A stretch of 64,000 nt of DNA, taken from positions 30,253 through 94,252 of the forward strand of contig NZ_JARHTQ010000028.1 in assembly GCF_029223525.1 (NCBI RefSeq). The letters run 5' to 3'. The notes beneath the pieces are model-generated. The model was not told the DNA's origin. It worked only from the letters and a program-made list of their open reading frames with translations, and ran no database searches. Positions within the stretch are counted from its first letter, which is position 1, and the number at the start of each line of letters is the position of its first letter. Positions 58,821 to 64,000 of the stretch are shown here, piece by piece. Source of the stretch: Streptantibioticus ferralitis (GTDB lineage Bacteria; Actinomycetota; Actinomycetes; Streptomycetales; Streptomycetaceae). Position numbers and translations under genes: made by a program.

Positions 58821-60008
58821 TTACGGCAGCGCCAGCATCTGCTCCAACGCCAGCTTGGCGTAGTGCTCGGTCTCCTGGTCGACCTCGATGCGGTTGACCA
58901 CCGTGCCCTCGGCCAGGGACTCCAGTGCCCACACCAGATGCGGCAGGTCGATCCGGTTCATGGTCGAACAGAAGCAGACGGTCTTGTCGAGGAAGACGAT
59001 CTGCTTGTCCGGGTGCGCCTTGGCCAGTCGTCGGACCAGGTTGAGTTCGGTGCCGATGGCCCATGCCGACCCGGCGGGGGCGGCGTCCAGCGCCTTGATG
59101 ATGTACTCGGTCGAACCCACGTAGTCGGCCGCCGCGACGACCTCGTGCTTGCACTCGGGGTGCACCAGCACGTTCACCCCGGGTATCCGGGCCCGTACGT
59201 CCTCCACCGAGTCCAGCGAGAAGCGGCCGTGCACCGAGCAGTGGCCGCGCCACAGGATCATCTTCGCAGCCCGCAACTGCTCGGGGGTGACGCCGCCGCC
59301 CGGCTTGTGCGGGTTGTACACCACGCAGTCGTCGAGCGAGAAGCCCATCTCGCGGACCGCGGTGTTGCGCCCGAGGTGCTGGTCCGGGAGGAAGAGCACC
59401 TTCTCTCCCTGGGAGAACGCCCACTCCAGCGCGCGCTTGGCGTTGGAGGAGGTGCAGATGGTGCCGCCGTGCCGCCCGGTGAAGGCCTTGATGTCGGCCG
59501 AGGAGTTCATGTACGAGACGGGCACGGTGACGTCCGCGATCCCGGCCTCGGCCAGTACGTCCCAGCACTCGGCGACCTGCTCGGCGCTGGCCATGTCGGC
59601 CATCGAGCAGCCCGCGGCCAGGTCCGGAAGGATGACCTGCTGGTCGGCGGTGGTCAGGATGTCCGCGCTTTCGGCCATGAAGTGCACACCGCAGAAGACG
59701 ATGTACTCCGCCTGGGGGCGGGCGGCAGCGTCCCGGGCCAGCTTGAACGAGTCGCCGGTGACGTCGGCGAACTCGATGACCTCGTCGCGCTGGTAGTGGT
59801 GACCGAGCACGAAGACCCGCTCGCCGAGCTTCGCCTTGGCGGCCCGGGCGCGTTCGACCAGATCGGGGTCGGAGGGCGCGGGCAGGTCGCCCGGACACTC
59901 CACGCCGCGCTCGCTCCTGGGGTCCGCGTCGCGACCGAGCAGCAGCAGGGCGAGCGGCGTGGGCTGGACGTCCAGCGGTGCGGGGGCCAGCGGTTCGGTG
60001 GTGGTCAC
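58821..60008 (-). CDS. nadA: Quinolinate synthase
   Basis: 395 aa from GTG 60008 (AAGGG about 11 bases upstream); ATG 60035 inside the palindrome is the alternative. It condenses iminoaspartate with dihydroxyacetone phosphate to quinolinate using a [4Fe-4S] cluster. Landmarks: VLGHHYQRDEVIEFADVTGD, the cysteine-bearing FCGVHFMAESA, then MNSSADIKAFTGR, CTSSNAKRAL, HPECKHEV and the C-terminal CFCSTMNRI. nadB and nadC are not next to it here. Two inverted repeats precede the gene. Confidence 0.95.
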   Translation of the reverse strand: MTTTEPLAPAPLDVQPTPLALLLLGRDADPRSERGVECPGDLPAPSDPDLVERARAAKAKLGERVFVLGHHYQRDEVIEFADVTGDSFKLARDAAARPQAEYIVFCGVHFMAESADILTTADQQVILPDLAAGCSMADMASAEQVAECWDVLAEAGIADVTVPVSYMNSSADIKAFTGRHGGTICTSSNAKRALEWAFSQGEKVLFLPDQHLGRNTAVREMGFSLDDCVVYNPHKPGGGVTPEQLRAAKMILWRGHCSVHGRFSLDSVEDVRARIPGVNVLVHPECKHEVVAAADYVGSTEYIIKALDAAPAGSAWAIGTELNLVRRLAKAHPDKQIVFLDKTVCFCSTMNRIDLPHLVWALESLAEGTVVNRIEVDQETEHYAKLALEQMLALP

Positions 60009-60312
60009 GGGCGGGACGCCCTTTCTTCTCAGCATGTTCTCGCAACATGCCTTTTCGTCTAACTGACGCTATCTATCATAGCTCGTTCGCGTCAGATTGA
60101 CGATGGCCATAGTGTCGATGTGACGCATCCGGCTCGTTCTGGCCAGCGGGTTGACCCGCCCCGGCTGGGAGGTGACCTCGCCGTGAGCGGTATGCGAGCA
60201 TGAATGGAAGACGTAAGCGGGAAGCCGGAGATCGCGCGGAATTATTTCCGGGCGGCGGCGGTTCCAGTCGGCGGCAGAAGACCGACGTTGCGTAGAAACC
60301 GGGAGTGAACAG
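60009..60312. other. Divergent promoter region between nadA and erpA
   Basis: No gene. The nadA side is AT-rich (60060-60082, CTAACTGACGCTATCTATCA) and holds the two palindromes noted separately. The erpA side ends with GGGAGTGAACAG before ATG 60313. Confidence 0.5.
60032..60050. promoter_or_regulatory. Palindrome GCATGTT-n5-AACATGC upstream of nadA
   Basis: Perfect 7-bp inverted repeat at 60032-60038 / 60044-60050, 24 bases upstream of the chosen nadA start. A second one (CTGACGC at 60063-60069, GCGTCAG at 60089-60095) lies further upstream around a TATCAT sequence. Possible operator of an NAD-responsive repressor. Confidence 0.45.
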
Positions 60313-60666
60313 ATGACGGTTCAGGACGAGACCACCGCAAGCGAGGGCATCATCCTGTCCGACGCCGCCGCGGCCAAGGTCAAGAGCCTGCTTGAGCAGG
60401 AAGGCCGCGAGGACCTCGCGCTGCGTGTCGCGGTTCAGCCTGGCGGCTGCTCCGGCCTGCGCTACCAGCTCTTCTTCGACGAGCGCTCGCTCGACGGCGA
60501 TGTCGTCAAGGACTTCGGCGGTGTCAAGGTCGTCACCGACCGGATGAGCGCCCCGTACCTCGGCGGTGCCTCGATCGACTTCGTCGACACCATCGAGAAG
60601 CAGGGCTTCACCATCGACAACCCCAACGCCACGGGCTCCTGCGCCTGCGGTGACTCGTTCCACTGA
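60313..60666 (+). CDS. erpA: Iron-sulfur cluster insertion protein
   Basis: 117 aa; ATG 60313 with GGGAG upstream. HesB/IscA-type A-type carrier with the three cluster cysteines Cys46 (GGCSGLRY), Cys110 and Cys112 (CACGDSF). It delivers [4Fe-4S] clusters to apo-enzymes; NadA (divergent neighbour) and LipA in this window are candidate clients. A very strong terminator follows. The nadA-erpA-membrane protein-adoK order is also seen near mycobacterial Rv2204c (from memory, without nadA). Confidence 0.95.
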   Translation: MTVQDETTASEGIILSDAAAAKVKSLLEQEGREDLALRVAVQPGGCSGLRYQLFFDERSLDGDVVKDFGGVKVVTDRMSAPYLGGASIDFVDTIEKQGFTIDNPNATGSCACGDSFH

Positions 60667-60679
60667 GTCACCGGCACCT

Positions 60680-60719
60680 GTGTGAGGCGGCGTCCCCGGC
60701 CCGGGGCGCCGCCTCACAC
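60680..60719. terminator. Bidirectional terminator, 13-bp outer stem
   Basis: GTGTGAGGCGGCG (60680-60692) and its exact inverse complement (60707-60719), with CCCC/GGGG pairing inside the loop. It lies between the stops of the convergent erpA and the 524-codon gene. Confidence 0.88.
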
Positions 60720-60735
60720 ATGTCCGCGGCACCGC

Positions 60736-62310
60736 TCAGCGTGTCTGCGGCACCGCCTGGCCGTCCGAGGAGTCGTAGACCGTACGGCCGCCGAGCGGCT
60801 TGTCCAGCGTCACCTGCGTGCTGATCGACTTCGCTATCAGCACGCAGATCTGCTTCGGGTTCTTGGCCGCGCTGGTGATCTGCACCTTCACCGCGTCGGC
60901 GGACTGGCTGACCACGGTCGCCGAGTAGTTTGAACACACCCCGCCCCAGAAGTGCAGGGTGAGCGTCGCACCATCAGTCGTGTAGGACTCGATGTGCACA
61001 CGGGACGACGTGTTGCCGTTGCCCGGCGGTGTGCTCGCCGGCGAGGTCCCGGCCGGGGGCACGATGTACTTCGGGTCCACCGCGGGCTGGGCGATCTCGG
61101 TGGTCCGCTGGTCGACGGGTTGGGCCACCTGGAACAGCCAGGAGGGCACCAGTTCCGGCCGGCCGTTGACGAACTGCGCGGACAGCCCGAACCGCGCCCC
61201 CCGCACGTCCAGCGGCTGGGGCTTGCCCACGGCGCAGCGCGAGGGCACGCGCAGCGGCAGATCGCCAGGGTCGGCCGGGCCGCTCGGGGCGCTGCCCGGA
61301 ATGCCCGGGTGCATGGTCCGGCAGGGGCCGGTGCTCGGGTCGGCGCCTGGGCCGGTGCTTGGGCCGGTGCTTGGGCTGGTGCTTGGGCCGGTGCCGCTCC
61401 CGTTCAGCTCGTTCAGCGCCCGCTGAGCGCTCACCGCCGGGTACGAAGCGCCCTGCGTCAGCGCCGCCAGTCGTCCGGAACCGCTCGACAGCCCGCCGTC
61501 CGAGCCGACCTGGAGCGTCGTCTGCCAGCCGTGCGTGGCCAGACCGCCCACGACCGGGTCCACCACGACGCTTCGGAAGCCGCCCGCCGTGTGCGTGGCG
61601 TCCACCCGCGCCCCGTCCAGACCGAGCGCCGTCAGCACCGGTGCGGCGGCATGTTTCGCCTGGTCGGGCGAGGCGGCTGTGCCGGAGGAGGCGGCGGCCG
61701 TCGCGGACTGCATCGCGCGCTCGGGGGAGTAGCAGATGGCCCGGCCGGTAGCGCTGACCTCGCCGCCGTTCGCCGTCGACGGCCTGCAGCCGGTGCCCGA
61801 CCCATCGCGCGAGAACGCCCAGCTGCCGGGCGCCTGTTGGGCCACCTGCAGTGTGGGCCCCGGTGCGTTGTGGCTCGGTGCGGCCCGCCACAGACCGTGG
61901 TCCAGCGTTACGGGTCCCGACACGCCGAGCGCGGCCGCCAGCTTCGCCACGTCGTCCCGGGAGACCTCGCCGCGCGGCTGGAAGACGGGCGCGGAGCCGG
62001 GGCCGGAGGGCAGGGCGCCGGTCGCTCGGTACTGCAGTCCGGGCGCCGCGCCGTCGGCCGCGGCCCAGCCGCTCAGTGCCAGCGGGGCCGGGCCGGACCT
62101 CGGGCCGGCCGCCGCGGGGCCGGGAGTGCCGCCGGCGGCCGACGCGGCCCAGTACGCGCCACCGCCGCCCGCCACCAGGACCGCCCCGGCGACCAGGGCC
62201 ACGGTCAGCGAGGACCGGCGCCTGCGGGGGCCACCGGTTGGCTCCGACACGCCGGACGTACCGGCTGATCCGCTCTCGGGCTTCCTCTCCGGGGTGCGCT
62301 CGATGCCCAC
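60736..62310 (-). CDS. Large membrane-anchored protein of unknown function
   Basis: 524 aa. A cytoplasmic N terminus (IERTPERKPESGSAG) and one transmembrane helix at about residues 36-55 (LTVALVAGAVLVAGGGGAYW) lead to a large extracellular region. It contains several Cys (GTGCRPSTANG, RAICYSPERAM, CRTMHPG, RCAVG, GVCSNYSATV, KQICVLIA). A low-complexity (TGPS)n segment near residue 310-330 is encoded by 12-bp repeats. No family recognised with confidence; the position matches mycobacterial Rv2203, a conserved membrane protein (from memory). Confidence 0.82.
   Translation of the reverse strand: MGIERTPERKPESGSAGTSGVSEPTGGPRRRRSSLTVALVAGAVLVAGGGGAYWAASAAGGTPGPAAAGPRSGPAPLALSGWAAADGAAPGLQYRATGALPSGPGSAPVFQPRGEVSRDDVAKLAAALGVSGPVTLDHGLWRAAPSHNAPGPTLQVAQQAPGSWAFSRDGSGTGCRPSTANGGEVSATGRAICYSPERAMQSATAAASSGTAASPDQAKHAAAPVLTALGLDGARVDATHTAGGFRSVVVDPVVGGLATHGWQTTLQVGSDGGLSSGSGRLAALTQGASYPAVSAQRALNELNGSGTGPSTSPSTGPSTGPGADPSTGPCRTMHPGIPGSAPSGPADPGDLPLRVPSRCAVGKPQPLDVRGARFGLSAQFVNGRPELVPSWLFQVAQPVDQRTTEIAQPAVDPKYIVPPAGTSPASTPPGNGNTSSRVHIESYTTDGATLTLHFWGGVCSNYSATVVSQSADAVKVQITSAAKNPKQICVLIAKSISTQVTLDKPLGGRTVYDSSDGQAVPQTR
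61328..61400 (-). repeat. 12-bp repeats encoding a Thr-Gly-Pro-Ser tract
   Basis: A unit resembling GGGCCGGTGCTT is repeated about five to six times with point changes within the 524-codon gene (plus-strand reading GGGCCGGTGCTTGGG). It creates a flexible extracellular linker. Confidence 0.65.
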
Positions 62311-62473
62311 CGTTCAGCTCCTTCGGCTCCGTGACGGTGCTGATGTCACCATCCGCCGTGTGGCGGACGTGACTTGGACGGAGCCGAGTGCCGTACGGTT
62401 CCGTGTACGGCATCCGGGTGAGCGGCGTACGGCAAGGGCGTGCGCGGGCGCGTCCCCGGCGATCGGGCCGGGT

Positions 62474-62728
62474 TCAACTTCCGTATTCGGACATTTCCTC
62501 GACGGCGTGCGCGGAGGCCGCTGGGACCCGTGTCCCGTGAATCGAGGACGGCGGAACCGGAGCGGCCACATCCATGTGCGGCGCCGCCCAGCGCGGGGCG
62601 ATGCGGCGGCAGTCGTTCAGCAGATCCGCGGGGGAGCCGGACTCCGTGCCGGGGAAGCCGGGCACGCCGGGGAGTTCGGTGAACTCGGCACGTTCGGCGG
62701 ACTGAGCCTGCTCGATCTGCTCGGCCAT
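62474..62728 (-). CDS. Small protein of unknown function
   Basis: 84 aa from ATG 62728 with GGGAG five bases upstream. Acidic N terminus (MAEQIEQAQSAERAEFTEL), Pro/Gly-rich middle (GVPGFPGTES) and a segment PADLLNDCRRIAPRWAAPHM. No transmembrane helix or family recognised. It lies divergent from adoK and upstream of the 524-codon gene on the same strand. Confidence 0.5.
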   Translation of the reverse strand: MAEQIEQAQSAERAEFTELPGVPGFPGTESGSPADLLNDCRRIAPRWAAPHMDVAAPVPPSSIHGTRVPAASAHAVEEMSEYGS

Positions 62729-63008
62729 GGTGACTCCCGGTTCTGAGGGGCGCGAGGGAATCGTGCGCACTGGTGACTTTAGGCAGCGTTTACCCGGGTG
62801 GAAAGCGGTACTTTCCGGTAATTTCCTGGTGTCGTCGTAGTGCCTGGTCATGGGGGTTCCGTGCTCGTGGCCGACGCTTGGCTGGAACGGTTCGGTACCG
62901 GCGCTCCGGGACCACCCGGTAGCGTTGGCTGGTCCCGTACGGCCCAGAGGCCCTCCGGGCCGTTGCAATGTCCCCGCAGGCCACCGCCACCGCAGGAGCA
63001 GACCCGTC

Positions 63009-63983
63009 GTGCGTATCGCTGTCACCGGCTCCATCGCCACCGACCACCTGATGACCTTCCCCGGCCGCTTCGCCGACCAGCTGGTCGCCGACCAGCTGCA
63101 CACGGTCTCGCTCTCCTTCCTGGTCGACACGCTCGACGTACGCCGGGGCGGGGTCGGGCCGAACATCTGCTTCGGCATGGGGGTGCTCGGACTGCGGCCG
63201 ATTCTGGTCGGTGCGGCCGGTGCCGACTTCGGCGAGTACCGGGCGTGGCTGGACCGGCACAACGTGGACACCGAGTCCGTACGGATCTCCGAGGTGCTGC
63301 ACACGGCCCGCTTCGTCTGCACCACGGACGCCGACCACAACCAGATCGCGTCCTTCTACACCGGTGCGATGAGCGAGGCCCGGCAGATCGAGCTGCAGCC
63401 GGTCGCCGAGCGGGTCGGCGGTCTCGACCTGGTGGTGATCGGCGCGGACGATCCGCAGGCGATGCTCCGGCACACCGAGGAGTGCCGGGCGCGCGGCTTC
63501 GCCTTCGCCGCGGACCCCTCCCAGCAGCTGGCCCGCCTCGAAGGCGACGAGATCCGGCTGCTGGTGGAGGGCGCGGACTATCTGTTCACCAACGAGTACG
63601 AGGCGGCGCTGATCCAGACCAAGACCGGCTGGTCGCCGGACGACGTCCTGGCGAAGGTCGGCACCCGGGTGACCACCCTCGGCGCGAACGGCGTGCGCAT
63701 CGAACGCGCCGGTGAGGCCACGATCGAGGTCGGCTGTGCGGAGGAGGAGCGCAAGGTCGACCCGACCGGCGTCGGCGACGCCTTCCGCGCGGGCTTCCTG
63801 GCGGGCCTGTCCTGGGAGTTGGGCCTGGAGCGGGCCGCGCAGGTGGGCTGCATGCTGGCGACTCTGGTCATCGAGACCTTGGGTACTCAGGAGTACGAAC
63901 TCCGTGCCGGCCACTTCCTGGAGCGCTTCACCAAGGCCTACGGCCAGGAGGCGACGACGGAACTCCGGGCTCACCTGTCGTAA
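63009..63983 (+). CDS. adoK: Adenosine kinase (PfkB/ribokinase family)
   Basis: 324 aa from GTG 63009. PfkB family: N terminus VRIAVTGSIATDHLMTFPGRF, GGVGPNICFGMGVLG, AADPSQQLARL, YLFTNEYEAAL and the C-terminal DPTGVGDAFRAGFLAGL, whose second Asp is the catalytic base. From memory, these blocks match M. tuberculosis AdoK (Rv2202c) closely, including the GAMSEAR and HTEECR segments. It therefore phosphorylates adenosine to AMP in purine salvage rather than a sugar. The stop is 17 bases from the window's end. Confidence 0.88.
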   Translation: MRIAVTGSIATDHLMTFPGRFADQLVADQLHTVSLSFLVDTLDVRRGGVGPNICFGMGVLGLRPILVGAAGADFGEYRAWLDRHNVDTESVRISEVLHTARFVCTTDADHNQIASFYTGAMSEARQIELQPVAERVGGLDLVVIGADDPQAMLRHTEECRARGFAFAADPSQQLARLEGDEIRLLVEGADYLFTNEYEAALIQTKTGWSPDDVLAKVGTRVTTLGANGVRIERAGEATIEVGCAEEERKVDPTGVGDAFRAGFLAGLSWELGLERAAQVGCMLATLVIETLGTQEYELRAGHFLERFTKAYGQEATTELRAHLS

Positions 63984-64000
63984 GAGCTCTTCCCCACCCC

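Noticed and set aside
63009..63983. Ribokinase or other sugar kinase
   Set aside because: Sequence blocks and the neighbouring erpA/membrane-protein order match mycobacterial adenosine kinase better.

Overview
The window is very GC-rich actinobacterial DNA with strong third-position G/C bias, so long antisense shadow frames are common. Gene content and order point to Streptomyces or a close relative: glnA4-like glutamine synthetase, glnE, glnA, lipA/lipB, sucB/lpd, pepA, cobS/cobT/cobU, pspA, nadA, erpA and adoK. From memory, this order is largely collinear with S. coelicolor SCO2241 down to SCO2158. The right end (nadA, erpA, membrane protein, adoK) also resembles the mycobacterial Rv2202c-Rv2204c neighbourhood. 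No tRNA, rRNA, CRISPR array or intact insertion sequence was recognised.

Layout. 1-7.7 kb: end of a TetR regulator, a membrane-anchored EEP phosphohydrolase, an array of 25-bp hairpin repeats, glutamine-dependent NAD synthetase, a Met-rich multicopper oxidase with a small DUF6153-type membrane protein, a DUF998 membrane protein and an alpha/beta hydrolase that lacks its nucleophilic serine. 7.9-25.2 kb: nitrogen metabolism at both ends (a GS without the adenylylation tyrosine, glnE, and a GSI with Tyr397 at its canonical position). Between them lie a PAP2 protein, a GH13 glucosidase, a sigma-like/transmembrane hybrid protein, a rhomboid-like protein, a decayed murJ, and an ECF41 sigma factor divergent from a carboxymuconolactone decarboxylase-type partner. 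25.4-41.5 kb: conserved housekeeping genes (RDD, DUF4191, lipA, lipB, a helix-turn-helix/TPR regulator, oxidoreductases, sucB, lpd, pepA). 41.7-46.5 kb: accessory, less GC-biased DNA with a WhiJ-like triad (DUF397, XRE/DUF5753, HATPase) and three small secreted proteins, one built on tandem 12-bp repeats. 46.6-51.6 kb: cobalamin assembly genes cobS, cobT, cobU, interrupted by a degenerate lysyl-phosphatidylglycerol synthase remnant and a rhomboid-like protein. 51.7-64 kb: HtrA-like lipoprotein protease, a methyltransferase apparently started at CTG inside the stop region of its upstream neighbour, PspA/PspAA with a two-component system, a GNAT protein, nadA, erpA, a large membrane-anchored unknown and adenosine kinase.

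How it works together. lipA and lipB make the lipoyl cofactor used by SucB, whose partner E3 (lpd) lies directly upstream of it. GlnE is expected to adenylylate the Tyr397-bearing GlnA, which has a near-ideal double GlnR box. The second GS carries a single GlnR-like site but no target tyrosine. ErpA may supply Fe-S clusters to LipA and NadA; NadA and NadE sit at opposite ends of the same NAD pathway. cobU, cobT and cobS complete the nucleotide loop of cobalamin.

The most unusual items are the two ECF41-type promoters facing each other between sigma gene and partner, the exact GlnR box at glnA, several enzyme-family proteins missing catalytic residues (hydrolase, SDR, AhpD-like protein, MBL domain of CobU), the CTG start, and the secreted repeat-protein cluster beside the WhiJ-like triad.
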